Source: SVQP01 sp045606685 (GTDB lineage: Bacteria; Bacillota; Clostridia; Oscillospirales; CAG-272). Taken from it: a DNA stretch of 22,950 nt. Under the pieces are notes generated by a model that did no database searches, had not been told where the DNA came from, and worked only from the letters and a program-made list of their open reading frames with translations. Of this stretch, positions 1 through 7,911 are shown in pieces (within the stretch, counting starts at the first letter, position 1; each line of letters opens with the position of its first letter). Both the position numbers and the translations under genes were made by a program. Location of the stretch: assembly GCA_045606685.1 (NCBI GenBank), contig JAZUSJ010000043.1:1-22950 (forward strand), read 5' to 3'.

Positions 1-1
1 T

Positions 2-898
2 CCAATTTGTCTTCCTAAGACCGCTTGGCCTCCGACTTCCTACTCCATGACGAGAAGCGTGGGAAGGGATCACCCTTACATGACGCCCTTTGCCTCGATC
101 CGCCATCACGGCAAGCTGTATTTTTCCGAAAACGACACACGCACGCACCTTTCCGTGCCTGTCAATAACACCCCTTGGTATACCGCCCCCATCTGGTACG
201 GCCCCGACAAGCAGACCTCGGTCAACGTCATCAAGCTGCACGCTGCGCGTGCGCTGATCAACCGTCACGCGGCCTGGTGGTTTGATATGTGGGGCGGTTG
301 GTTCTCAGATCCGACCTATATGGAGCTGATGCAAAGAATACGCGCGCTTTTCGAACAAAGCCGATCCCTGCCCATGGCATCGGCCGCCGAGGTCGCTGTC
401 TTTGTGGACGAGGAGGTATACGCTTTTCTGCAGGACACGTCGGTTTCCATGCCGGTCTGTTACCTGATCCGAGAAGCACTCGGCACTATGGGCGCACCTT
501 ACGACCTGTACCTCTGCTCGGATGCAGAGGATGTGATGGGCAGATACAAGGCCATCATTTCATTAAGGCCTGCCGCCTCACCGCTTGGCGACAGACTGGC
601 AGCGCTGGCTTACAACACAGGTATGCCTTACCTGGAGATTCGCCATGAGAACGCAGACATCACCGCTGCCGATCTGCGCAGCTTTTTGCGCAAAGCGGGC
701 GTATTCCTTTGGTGTACGCACGATGCCGTGATCTATGCAAACCAAAGCTACGTGCTCCTGCACGCAGTCAAGGACGGCACTTGTGTGCTGAACGTCCCGG
801 GCAGCATGGATCTTTTGGACGTCTTTACCAACCAAAAGCATCCCGTGCAGATTGACTGCAAAAAGGGAGAGAGTTACCTGTTCCGACTCGTCACTTGA
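2..898 (+). CDS. GH42-like glycoside hydrolase, C-terminal part (5' end outside window)
   Basis: The reading frame is open from base 2, so the protein begins before the window; 298 residues are visible, ending in TGA at 896-898. Early in this part is the string GKLYFSENDTRTHLS, followed by AWWFDMWGGWF. This order resembles the last two strands of a clan GH-A barrel, and the Glu of SENDTRTH is a plausible catalytic nucleophile. The stretch from about EVAVFVDEEVYAFLQ to YKAIIS looks like the Rossmann-like trimerisation domain of GH42-type beta-galactosidases, and a small beta domain ends the protein (ESYLFRLVT). The ATG at 47 is internal. No signal peptide can be judged because the N-terminus is missing. 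The next gene, a secreted GH71/GH99-like lipoprotein, is on the same strand 168 bp downstream. The hydrolase fold is likely; the exact substrate cannot be read from this part. Confidence 0.72.
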   Translation, partial: PICLPKTAWPPTSYSMTRSVGRDHPYMTPFASIRHHGKLYFSENDTRTHLSVPVNNTPWYTAPIWYGPDKQTSVNVIKLHAARALINRHAAWWFDMWGGWFSDPTYMELMQRIRALFEQSRSLPMASAAEVAVFVDEEVYAFLQDTSVSMPVCYLIREALGTMGAPYDLYLCSDAEDVMGRYKAIISLRPAASPLGDRLAALAYNTGMPYLEIRHENADITAADLRSFLRKAGVFLWCTHDAVIYANQSYVLLHAVKDGTCVLNVPGSMDLLDVFTNQKHPVQIDCKKGESYLFRLVT

Positions 899-920
899 AA
901 ACTATGAATGGAGAGATAGC

Positions 921-934
921 GTGAAAGTTCACGT
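921..934. promoter_or_regulatory. Short inverted repeat, possible operator
   Basis: CGTGAA-AG-TTCACG is a perfect 6-bp inverted repeat in the gap between the first two glycan genes. It is followed at 936-951 by AT-rich hexamers (TATATT, TATACT) that could be a -10 box, but no convincing -35 is present at the right distance. A sugar-responsive repressor site is possible. The evidence is only the symmetry and the position. Confidence 0.25.
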
Positions 935-976
935 TATATTCCTTTATACTCAACCATTCACGCTTAAACTTCACCT

Positions 977-1000
977 AAAAATGGGGCCCAACCCATTTTT
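977..1000 (+). terminator. Candidate intrinsic terminator or leader hairpin before the lipoprotein gene
   Basis: AAAAATGGG (977-985) and CCCATTTTT (992-1000) form a 9-bp stem with a 6-base loop; the T run is part of the stem. It could terminate the upstream gene or, because more hairpins follow up to the next start codon (GGAGC-GAA-GCTCC at 1001-1013, GCCGCC-AGA-GGCGGC at 1040-1054), be the first stem of a structured leader. Confidence 0.4.
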
Positions 1001-1018
1001 GGAGCGAAGCTCCGCGGT

Positions 1019-1066
1019 GAAGTTCCCATCACTATTTGAGCCGCCAGAGGCGGCATGGAGATTTAT
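1019..1066 (+). repeat. Conserved leader element, copy 1 (hairpin just before start codon)
   Basis: This leader shares about 40 nearly identical bases with 10829-10877, in both cases directly before the start codon of a GH71/GH99-like secreted protein. The core is AAGTTCCCATCAC, then a 6-bp stem GCCGCC-AGA-GGCGGC, then ATGGAGATT with the GGAG ribosome site. In copy 2 the stem reads GCCGCC-GGA-GGTGGC, so its one changed base keeps pairing (G-U). The upstream frame through this element stops in an ATGA overlap with the start codon at 1067, whereas in copy 2 it is in frame with the gene. This favours an RNA structure or mobile leader over a peptide. Confidence 0.65.
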
Positions 1067-3568
1067 ATGAAAAATTCTACCAAAAAACGATTGATCAGCC
1101 TTCTTTGCCCCCTCTTGGTGCTTTGCCTGCTGATCGGCTGTACCCCCGCAGAGCAGCTTCCCGAAGAATCCACGCAGGACTCGACTGCCCCCGGGCAGAC
1201 CACTGCCGAGGATGCAACCGAGAACACGACCGAGCAAACCACCGATGCTCCAACAGAGCCACCCGTGGAAGGCCCCGGTTGGGTACAGGATACCGGTAAG
1301 TTCAACGACGGTATCGTGGATTACGAAAAAGAGGAAGTGACCGAGATCATCGACGCTTATCCCGACGATAAGATCGGACAGCTTATGAAGCCCGGTGACA
1401 CAGGTGTACTCAATACATTCCATGCGGATTTTGAGGACAACGATCCTACCTGCGGCGGCGGGGCTTCCTTCCGCCAGCCCGGTTCTCTGTCGGCCACCCT
1501 GCCCGGAAATGTTGATTGTCGCGACGGCGTGCTTTACGTTCCCTTCAATGCAAACTCCGCAACTCTGACCGGCACAGATTGGAACACTTGGTCACCGAAT
1601 GTTTCTTCTTCCGTGAAGGACTACAAGCAATCTCAGCTCTCGATGGATTGGACCATTGTATCTGTAGGTGACGGCGCATGGCTGAACCCCATCTGGGGCT
1701 GTTATGTCAGCAACTACGCCGGTAAGATCCCCGATGGCCCCGGCGACGGTCTGTGGATCTCCTTTAATGCCGCCGGCAGCCGTATTCAGATCTATCACCC
1801 CGACAAGGCAAGTTGGCCTGCTGCTTGGGCTTCGGTGCCTCTGGAGCAGGGGATGCTTTCGGGCAAGCACCACGTGGATATCGTCACATCGGGTGATTAC
1901 TCCACCTACGTTTATGTGACCCCCGAGGGTACCGACACGGCACGACTGGTCTGTACGATTCGATTTGCCGATGGCAAGATCCGCGTATTCAATGAGGCTA
2001 ATGAAATGATCGACGAGGCTGCTTGCACCACGAATTCCTTGCAGGGCGCGCATTTCTCGTTGTTCCCCCATGGAGGAGGTGCTGCTATGATCGATAATCT
2101 GGATCTGTATGCGGCCGCTAAGGGAGAGACCTTGACTCACACCAACGTGACCGCAACTCCCACCGAGGGTAACCGCCTCGGTCTTGACATCACAAACAAA
2201 AACGACTTGGTTTCCATCTGCTATTCTGTCTGGTTCGACGCCATTCTGGGTGTATCCGGCGGCAAGGTGGACGACTTTTACAACGTGACCGAAGCCTTGG
2301 CAGGCAACCGGCAATGGGGCTCTTACGGCCAATTCCACTATTGGGCCAAGCCTGCACAGGGCTATTACTCCAGCTCCAATACCGAGGTCATCCGCACCCA
2401 CATGACACAGCTTTACACCGCAGGTGTGGATTTCATCATCATCGACCTGACCAACGCCCACGACGGCTATCTTGGCACAGCCGATTGGACGAATTTCATT
2501 CAAAAGCCCCTGGACGCACTTCTGAGCACCATGATGGAGATGCGCGCAGAAGGTCTTGGCACGCCTTACGTGGTACTTTGGGTTGGCGACTGGGTTGGCC
2601 CCAGCGAAGGCCCGCTTTACCAAAAGCTTTACGATGAATACTACTCCAAGCAGGAATATCTGGATTGCTTTGTTTACTGGAATGAAAAGCCGCTTTTGCT
2701 GACCGCTTACACCCAGCCCGAGGACTTCCCCTTGAAGGATAAGAACCTCTTTACCGTGCGCTCTATGTGGAATTACCTGAGCAAGGGACGTCCCGAGGGA
2801 CAATGGAGCTACATGGCAAGAAGCAATTACAAGCAATATGCTGTCGGCCCCGACGGCAAGCCCGAGCAAATGAATATTGCCACCGCAGCCTTCCGCTACT
2901 ACATGTCCTACCCCGAAACGGCAGACGGCCGACAGGGCGGACTTTTCTGGCACGCGCAATGGCGCTCGGCCTTTGAAACGCGCCCCAAGATCATTACGCT
3001 TTCCTGGTGGAACGAGTGGTGCGCACAAAGACTGACCGACGACAAGGGCGAATACGTATTCGTGGATAACTACACGCAGGAATACAGCCGCGACCTGGAG
3101 CCTATGGAGGGCGGTCACGGTGATCAATATTACCAATGGATGATCAAGTATATCTCGGCCTATAAGGGCGGCCTTTCCTGCCCCGTACTGGTAGAGGACG
3201 CATACAAGGATCAGGTGGAAGACTTTGTCGCACAGTTCCAAAACAATTCGATGCTCAAAGATACCTTTGACCTGACGCAGCACGGCACCTGCCCCGGACA
3301 GTTGATCGTCATGAAGGGCGCGGTCAACGGTGAGATCCGCGAGGTCTACGACTTCGAGATCTCCTGCCCCGTTGACCTGAACGACACCTCCACCATGAGC
3401 CAGCACACAGACAGCGAGGGCTGCGTACACACCGTGCAAAAGGTAACCTGCCCGACCTGCGGCACCCGGCTGGAGATCGATCTTTGGGAGGACAAGAACG
3501 AGAATTCGCATCAGATCACGCGTATCCTTGATAACAAGGGCGCGCTGATATTGGAAGTCATTGAATAG
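1067..3568 (+). CDS. Secreted lipoprotein with GH71/GH99-like glycosidase domain
   Basis: The protein has 833 residues. The start at 1067 is preferred over an in-frame ATG at 1055 because GGAG lies 6 bases upstream and the protein then begins with a lysine-rich, hydrophobic lipoprotein signal ending in the lipobox LIGC (Cys25). A Thr/Glu/Pro-rich linker follows to about residue 70, then a beta-sandwich of concanavalin type (about 110-350), then a TIM-barrel-like domain (about 380-705) that starts near ICYSVWFDAILG and contains SWWNEW with Glu650 and later FVDNYTQEYSRD. These strings resemble the GH71/GH99-like superfamily, whose known members act on alpha-glucan or alpha-mannoside; the substrate here is unknown. 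The C-terminus (about 710-833) carries several Cys and a CPTCG motif, which is odd for an extracellular protein. It shares an operon with the GH95 gene 5 bp downstream and is anchored on the outer face of the membrane. Confidence 0.78.
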   Translation: MKNSTKKRLISLLCPLLVLCLLIGCTPAEQLPEESTQDSTAPGQTTAEDATENTTEQTTDAPTEPPVEGPGWVQDTGKFNDGIVDYEKEEVTEIIDAYPDDKIGQLMKPGDTGVLNTFHADFEDNDPTCGGGASFRQPGSLSATLPGNVDCRDGVLYVPFNANSATLTGTDWNTWSPNVSSSVKDYKQSQLSMDWTIVSVGDGAWLNPIWGCYVSNYAGKIPDGPGDGLWISFNAAGSRIQIYHPDKASWPAAWASVPLEQGMLSGKHHVDIVTSGDYSTYVYVTPEGTDTARLVCTIRFADGKIRVFNEANEMIDEAACTTNSLQGAHFSLFPHGGGAAMIDNLDLYAAAKGETLTHTNVTATPTEGNRLGLDITNKNDLVSICYSVWFDAILGVSGGKVDDFYNVTEALAGNRQWGSYGQFHYWAKPAQGYYSSSNTEVIRTHMTQLYTAGVDFIIIDLTNAHDGYLGTADWTNFIQKPLDALLSTMMEMRAEGLGTPYVVLWVGDWVGPSEGPLYQKLYDEYYSKQEYLDCFVYWNEKPLLLTAYTQPEDFPLKDKNLFTVRSMWNYLSKGRPEGQWSYMARSNYKQYAVGPDGKPEQMNIATAAFRYYMSYPETADGRQGGLFWHAQWRSAFETRPKIITLSWWNEWCAQRLTDDKGEYVFVDNYTQEYSRDLEPMEGGHGDQYYQWMIKYISAYKGGLSCPVLVEDAYKDQVEDFVAQFQNNSMLKDTFDLTQHGTCPGQLIVMKGAVNGEIREVYDFEISCPVDLNDTSTMSQHTDSEGCVHTVQKVTCPTCGTRLEIDLWEDKNENSHQITRILDNKGALILEVIE

Positions 3569-3573
3569 ATACC

Positions 3574-5787
3574 ATGAGCAGACATATCTATACATTAAAA
3601 AAGCCCGCGGGATGGCACAAGGAGCTTTGGCGTGAGGCGTTGCCGCTTGGCAACGGTCTGAGCGGTGTGCTGATCCCGGGCGCTGTGGGAAACGAGCAGA
3701 TCATATTTACCCGTCACGACCTCTGGGAGGGCGCAGCAGAGCGTCCCATCCCGGACGTGACAGACACGCTTTACAGTATGCGCGAGGCCTTGAGCCGAGG
3801 CGATTATGCCTTTGCCAATGGGGAAAATATGGCCAAGGCCCTGCAGCAAAAGGGCTATGGCGTCCCCATTGAATGTCCGCATCCGCTTGGCCGGTTGCAT
3901 ATGACCTTTGCGCCGGGCAAGCCCTTCAAGGGCTACAGGCGAGGCGTGAACATGCAAACGGGCGAGGCCTTCGTGGAATTTTCCATAGATGGCTGCCATT
4001 TTCGCCGCACGGCCTTTACCTCGCGTGACGCGGACGTGACCGTCATGCGTATGCAGGCCGATCGCCCCTTTACCACTACCTACGATTTTACTCTTTACAA
4101 TCAGGTCGTCCAAAGCCAAACCACCGAAAGCGGGCTGTGGCGCGCATCAGACAACGGCTACACCGCCGTACGCGTGCAATTTGTGGGCAACTACACCTCA
4201 ATCGTACAGGAAAACGCCCTGCACGTGACCGGATCCGACTATACCATCCTGATCCGTGCAGCATCACACGGCTCGTCCGATTCCTTGGATGCCGTGCTTG
4301 GTCTTTCTTACGACGAGCTGCTTGCCGCGCACGTATCCAAGCACAAGCTCCTTTACGACAGCGTACAGATGCATCTGGCAGACGATCAGGCCTTTGACGC
4401 TTCCAACGAGCAAATGCTTGCCGACGCATACGACGATCAAATGTCCCCTGCCCTGCTTGAGCGGCTGTGGCGTTTTGGCCGATACCTGTTCATTTCCGCT
4501 GCGCACGAAAACGGCAATCCCGTCCCCCTGTACGGCATCTGGCCTGCCGATCACCACCTTGCCTGGAGCCAATACGTGGCCAACGAGAACGTGGAGATCA
4601 CCTACTGGCATGCCATGGCGGGTAACCTTTCCTATGCCATTCCGCCGCTGCTTCACTACTATACCGCCAAGCTGGCAACGCTGCGCGAGTGCGCAAAAAA
4701 TATGTTTGGCACGCGCGGTATCTGGATCTCGGCCTACACCACGCCCGGCTCTTCGGGGCCTTGCGTGCCGGTTTCGATCATTCTCAACTGGACGGGCTGT
4801 GCAGGCTGGCTTTGCCGCCATTTCTGGGAATACTACCTCTACACGCGCGATGACAAGCTTTTGCGCGAGGAAATTTTGCCATTCATGTACGAGGCCGCAC
4901 TGTTCTATCTCGATTATGCAACCGATGACGGTGAGTTCATCTCGCTCTCGCCCACCGTTTCCCCCGAGAACGTGCCGGACGGCAACCCCGGCATCGTGGC
5001 CCAAAACGCAACCATGGATTTTGCCATTCTCAAGGAGCTTTTGACCAATTTACTCCGCGGCATCGAGATCACGGGGCTTTACACCGAACAGGCAGATCAA
5101 TTCTGCGCGCTGCTTGCCAAGATCCCGCCTTATATGTGCAACGAGGACGGTGCCATCAAGGAATGGATGCACCCCGACATCAAGGACAATTACCACCACC
5201 GTCACCTCTCGCACATCTATCCCGTCTTCCCCGGCAACGAGGTCACCGCACACGCACAGCCCGCGCTGTTCGAGGCCTTCAAAACGGCCGTCAACCTGCG
5301 CAAGCTGGGTGCGCAATCCGGCTGGTCACTTGCCCACATGGCAAGCATTTACGCACGCATGGGCGAAGCGGAAAGAAGCATGGAATGCCTTGACGTCATG
5401 GCCAAGAGCGTGATCATGGATTCGCTCATGACCACCCATAACGACTGGCGTCGCATGGGCATCACGCTGGAATGGAATGGTGAGGCGTTCGTGCAGCTGG
5501 ACGCTGCCTTTGGCATTGTCAACGCGCTGCAGGAAATGCTGTTCTGCGCACAAAAGGACGCACTCTCCATCCTGCCCGCGCTGCCCGCGCGTCTGTCGCA
5601 CGGAAGCGTTCGCAATCTGACCTTCCCCGAGGGAACAGTAGATATTGCATGGGAAGAGTGCGGCACGGTCACGCTTTGTGTCCGCGCAAATCGCCCCGTA
5701 GACACAAGCATTTTACTGGGCGGCAGCGAAAAATGCAGACTGACACTCACGGCAGGGCAAAGCAAGACGCTGCAGCTGACGTTTTGA
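3574..5787 (+). CDS. GH95-type alpha-L-fucosidase (cytoplasmic)
   Basis: The protein has 737 residues, a usual length for GH95. The N-terminal beta domain has the family string LPLGNGLSGVLIPG and the (alpha/alpha)6 barrel carries the catalytic region. Asn337 and Asn339 (in YVANENVEITYW) correspond to the two Asn that activate water in GH95, Glu465 lies in SPTVSPEN as the general acid, and Asp643 lies in QLDAAFG. HRHLSHIYPVFPG and SGWSLAHMASIYARMG are further family strings. GH95 enzymes remove terminal alpha-1,2-L-fucose (some members act on L-galactose) by inversion. No signal peptide is present, so it probably acts inside the cell on imported oligosaccharide. The start lies only 5 bp after the upstream stop, without a strong ribosome site, which suggests translational coupling. 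The fucose mutarotase that follows supports fucose as the product. Confidence 0.9.
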   Translation: MSRHIYTLKKPAGWHKELWREALPLGNGLSGVLIPGAVGNEQIIFTRHDLWEGAAERPIPDVTDTLYSMREALSRGDYAFANGENMAKALQQKGYGVPIECPHPLGRLHMTFAPGKPFKGYRRGVNMQTGEAFVEFSIDGCHFRRTAFTSRDADVTVMRMQADRPFTTTYDFTLYNQVVQSQTTESGLWRASDNGYTAVRVQFVGNYTSIVQENALHVTGSDYTILIRAASHGSSDSLDAVLGLSYDELLAAHVSKHKLLYDSVQMHLADDQAFDASNEQMLADAYDDQMSPALLERLWRFGRYLFISAAHENGNPVPLYGIWPADHHLAWSQYVANENVEITYWHAMAGNLSYAIPPLLHYYTAKLATLRECAKNMFGTRGIWISAYTTPGSSGPCVPVSIILNWTGCAGWLCRHFWEYYLYTRDDKLLREEILPFMYEAALFYLDYATDDGEFISLSPTVSPENVPDGNPGIVAQNATMDFAILKELLTNLLRGIEITGLYTEQADQFCALLAKIPPYMCNEDGAIKEWMHPDIKDNYHHRHLSHIYPVFPGNEVTAHAQPALFEAFKTAVNLRKLGAQSGWSLAHMASIYARMGEAERSMECLDVMAKSVIMDSLMTTHNDWRRMGITLEWNGEAFVQLDAAFGIVNALQEMLFCAQKDALSILPALPARLSHGSVRNLTFPEGTVDIAWEECGTVTLCVRANRPVDTSILLGGSEKCRLTLTAGQSKTLQLTF

Positions 5788-5808
5788 CACGGAAAGGAGC
5801 TTATAATC

Positions 5809-6243
5809 ATGTTAAAGAATATTCCCCCCATCCTCTCCCCCGAAATGCTCAAGGTGCTGTGCGAAATGGGACACGGCGACCGCCTGATCATTGCCGATGC
5901 CAACTTTCCTGCGGCAAGCATGGGTAAGGATGCCATCGTTTTGCGCGCGGACGGCCATGGCGCGGTGGAGCTTTTGGAAGCGATCCTGACGCTTTACCCC
6001 TTGGACACCTACGTGCAGCATCCCGTATCGCTGATGCAGGTCATGCCGGGCGATCCTGTCAAAACGCCTATCTGGGATCAGTACAAGGCAGTTGTTGCCA
6101 AGCATGACGAGCGCGGTGCGGATGCCTTTGGTGAGATCGAAAGACAGGCGTTTTACGAGGAATCAAGAAAGGCTTACGCCATCATCGCCACGGGTGAAAA
6201 GGCACTTTACGCCAACATCATGCTGCAAAAAGGCGTGATCTGA
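5809..6243 (+). CDS. fucU: L-fucose mutarotase (RbsD/FucU family)
   Basis: The protein has 144 residues, the normal size for FucU. MGHGDRLIIADANFPA at residues 20-35 carries the conserved His22 and Asp30 of the RbsD/FucU fold, and the end YANIMLQKGV is typical of FucU. The enzyme interconverts alpha and beta anomers of L-fucose, giving the anomer used by the next catabolic step; it is cytoplasmic and forms a ring-shaped multimer in known members. An AAGGAG ribosome site lies 9 bases before the ATG and the gene follows the GH95 gene by 21 bp, so the two are co-transcribed. GH95 releases beta-L-fucose by inversion, which would explain why a mutarotase is encoded next to it. Fucose isomerase, kinase, aldolase and a permease are not in the window. 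Confidence 0.88.
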   Translation: MLKNIPPILSPEMLKVLCEMGHGDRLIIADANFPAASMGKDAIVLRADGHGAVELLEAILTLYPLDTYVQHPVSLMQVMPGDPVKTPIWDQYKAVVAKHDERGADAFGEIERQAFYEESRKAYAIIATGEKALYANIMLQKGVI

Positions 6244-6264
6244 GCAAAAAATACCCCGAATCCG

Positions 6265-6285
6265 TACCAAAATCAACGCTTGGTA
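6265..6285. promoter_or_regulatory. Inverted repeat upstream of the 6288 promoter
   Basis: TACCAA (6265-6270) and TTGGTA (6280-6285) form an inverted repeat with 9 bases between. It ends two bases before the -35 box at 6288. It could be an operator for that promoter or a weak stem at the end of the fucose operon; no T run follows. Confidence 0.3.
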
Positions 6286-6287
6286 TC

Positions 6288-6316
6288 TTGACAAAGAAGA
6301 AAAAGCATGTTATACT
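6288..6316 (+). promoter_or_regulatory. Strong sigma-A promoter
   Basis: TTGACA (6288-6293) and TATACT (6311-6316) are separated by exactly 17 bases, so the transcript should start near 6323. It precedes a 34-codon ORF and a terminator, then the methyltransferase gene. Confidence 0.82.
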
Positions 6317-6345
6317 GAACCAAATTACAAAAAGGAGCTATGACA

Positions 6346-6450
6346 ATGTCCGTATTCACCATGAATCTGAATACCGAGAACGTGCGCGGCATGTACCCCA
6401 TGATCTGGGATACGTCGGGCTTGTATTGTCATACCCATTTTGTAAGATAA
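6346..6450 (+). CDS. 34-residue small ORF, possible leader peptide
   Basis: The ATG at 6346 is 8 bases after AAAAGGAG and about 23 bases after the expected start of transcription; a second in-frame ATG at 6340 is too close to the ribosome site. The peptide begins MSVFTMNLNTENVRGMYPM and ends in THFVR before TAA at 6448. I recognise no family and see no membrane segment. It sits between a consensus promoter and an intrinsic terminator, and the next gene's ribosome site directly follows that terminator, which is the layout of a transcription-attenuation leader. It has no run of a single regulatory codon (for example Trp or His), so classical amino-acid attenuation is not obvious. It could instead be the stub of a truncated gene. 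Confidence 0.45.
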   Translation: MSVFTMNLNTENVRGMYPMIWDTSGLYCHTHFVR

Positions 6451-6479
6451 CCAATAGGCTATCAATATTTGGATACTGA

Positions 6480-6520
6480 CGGTGCAAGTCGCAAAAAGCG
6501 ATTTGCACCGTTTTATTTTT
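6480..6520 (+). terminator. Intrinsic terminator directly before methyltransferase gene
   Basis: A 13-bp stem, CGGTGCAAGTCGC (6480-6492) with GCGATTTGCACCG (6498-6510) and one G-U pair, has an AAAAA loop and is followed by TTTTATTTTT. The ribosome site of the next gene begins at the next base, so read-through would be required for expression from the 6288 promoter. Confidence 0.88.
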
Positions 6521-6530
6521 GGAGGAGATT

Positions 6531-7325
6531 ATGGACAGATTGGAAGTACTGAAAAACTATTACGAGGGCTACGACGAGCATGCGCGTCTTGGCTCGCAGC
6601 ACGGCTCGGTGGAGTTCTTGACCACCGTGCATTATATTGAAAAATACTTAAAGCCGGGCATGACCATCCTGGAGATCGGCGCAGGCACGGGGCGTTATTC
6701 GCATTATTTTGCACAAAAGGGTTACTCCGTGGTTGCCGTGGAGCTGATGGAGTGCAATATCGAGGCCTTTATGCGCAACACCAAAGAGGGCGAATGCATC
6801 TCGATCTCGCAGGGCGATGCGGTCGATCTGTCCTCCTTCCCCTCCGACACCTATGACGTCACGCTGCTGCTGGGGCCTATGTACCACCTGTATACCGATG
6901 AAGATAAGCAAGCCGCCCTATGTGAGGCGGTGCGCGTCACTCGCCCGGGCGGCACAATCTTTGCAGCCTATTGCAACAGCGACATGACGGTCTACCAATT
7001 CTGCTTTGCGCGCGGCGGCATTCACAGTCCGCAGCACAAGCCGCTGATCGATTTTGACACCTTTGCGCTGCGCTCCACGCCTGCAGAGATCTTTTCCCTG
7101 TACCGAAAGGAGGACATTGACGCGCTGATCAAGCCTCTGCCCGTGCGCAGACTGCATTACGTGGGCGCAGATATGCTGACACGCTATATCAGCGACGCGG
7201 TAGACGCCATGGACAAAGAGACCTTCGCGCTTTACATGAAATACCACCTCGCCATTTGCGAAAGAGGCGACATGGTGGGCGCAACCAACCACATTTTGGA
7301 CGTATTGAGGAAGGAACAGTCATGA
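6531..7325 (+). CDS. Class I SAM-dependent methyltransferase
   Basis: The protein has 264 residues from the ATG at 6531, which is 3 bases after GGAGGAG. The SAM-binding motif I is ILEIGAGTGRYS (residues 46-57). An acidic end of strand 2 follows in VVAVELMECNIEAF, and LLGPMYHLYTDEDK is a post-I motif common in UbiE/Methyltransf_11-like proteins. It transfers a methyl group from S-adenosylmethionine to an unknown small molecule in the cytoplasm. The gene ends in an ATGA overlap with the next gene, so the two are translationally coupled. Expression from the upstream promoter must pass the terminator at 6480-6520. Confidence 0.85.
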   Translation: MDRLEVLKNYYEGYDEHARLGSQHGSVEFLTTVHYIEKYLKPGMTILEIGAGTGRYSHYFAQKGYSVVAVELMECNIEAFMRNTKEGECISISQGDAVDLSSFPSDTYDVTLLLGPMYHLYTDEDKQAALCEAVRVTRPGGTIFAAYCNSDMTVYQFCFARGGIHSPQHKPLIDFDTFALRSTPAEIFSLYRKEDIDALIKPLPVRRLHYVGADMLTRYISDAVDAMDKETFALYMKYHLAICERGDMVGATNHILDVLRKEQS

Positions 7326-7894
7326 AAAAGACCTTAGTCATCATCACAGGTCCGCACGCGGTGGGGAAAATGACGGTTGGGCAGGAGCTTGCCAAGATCA
7401 CGGGCTTGCGCCTGTTTCACAACCACATGTCCATTGAGCTTTCGCTCAAGCTGTTTGATTTCGGCACGCCCGAATTCCGTGCGCTCAACGAAACCATCCG
7501 CAAAACCGTGTTTGAGCAGTTTGCCACGGGCGATCTTCCCGGGCTGATCTTTACCTACATGATGGATTTTGACGATCCGCGCGAATTTGCCTACCTGCAA
7601 GGGATCATGCAGCGCTTTGCCGATAACGGAGCTGTCTGCCACACAGTTGAGCTTTGCGCAGATTTTGACGAGCGGATCGAACGAAACAAGAGCGAAAACC
7701 GCCTTGCGCAAAAGGAATCCAAGAGAAATATCGACCGGAGCGAGCGCGAGATGCGCCACACGCAGGCAACGCACAGGCTCAATTCCCGCAAGGGCGAGAG
7801 CTTGCCCTTTGAGAGCTATATCAAGATCGACAATACCAATCTTGCCCCCGATGAGGTGGCCAAGATGATCAAGGAGCATTTTGGGATTGCATGA
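7322..7894 (+). CDS. P-loop NTPase / small-molecule kinase-like protein
   Basis: The protein has 190 residues, starting inside the ATGA overlap with the methyltransferase. The Walker A motif GPHAVGKMT (residues 10-18) has Met directly after the Lys, with Thr next; this GKMT form is seen in a group of AAA/shikimate-kinase-like proteins. NHMSIELSLKLFDFG and a basic stretch ENRLAQKESKRNIDRSE, likely a lid, follow. The size and motif order suggest phosphoryl transfer to a small molecule, but the acceptor is unknown. Its coupling to a methyltransferase suggests both modify the same or related compounds, for example in resistance or detoxification; that is inference. Confidence 0.75.
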   Translation: MKKTLVIITGPHAVGKMTVGQELAKITGLRLFHNHMSIELSLKLFDFGTPEFRALNETIRKTVFEQFATGDLPGLIFTYMMDFDDPREFAYLQGIMQRFADNGAVCHTVELCADFDERIERNKSENRLAQKESKRNIDRSEREMRHTQATHRLNSRKGESLPFESYIKIDNTNLAPDEVAKMIKEHFGIA

Positions 7895-7911
7895 AATCAT
7901 TTTCTTGCAGG

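Noticed and set aside
1592..3595. 667-codon open frame on the minus strand opposite the lipoprotein gene
   Set aside because: It is antisense to a gene with a lipoprotein signal, ribosome site and family motifs. Its sequence has no recognisable domain and its composition is that of a shadow frame in GC-rich coding DNA.
6288..6479. 63-codon frame overlapping the 34-codon ORF
   Set aside because: It starts with TTG inside the -35 box itself, so it would lie before the transcript start; the 34-codon ORF has the ribosome site.
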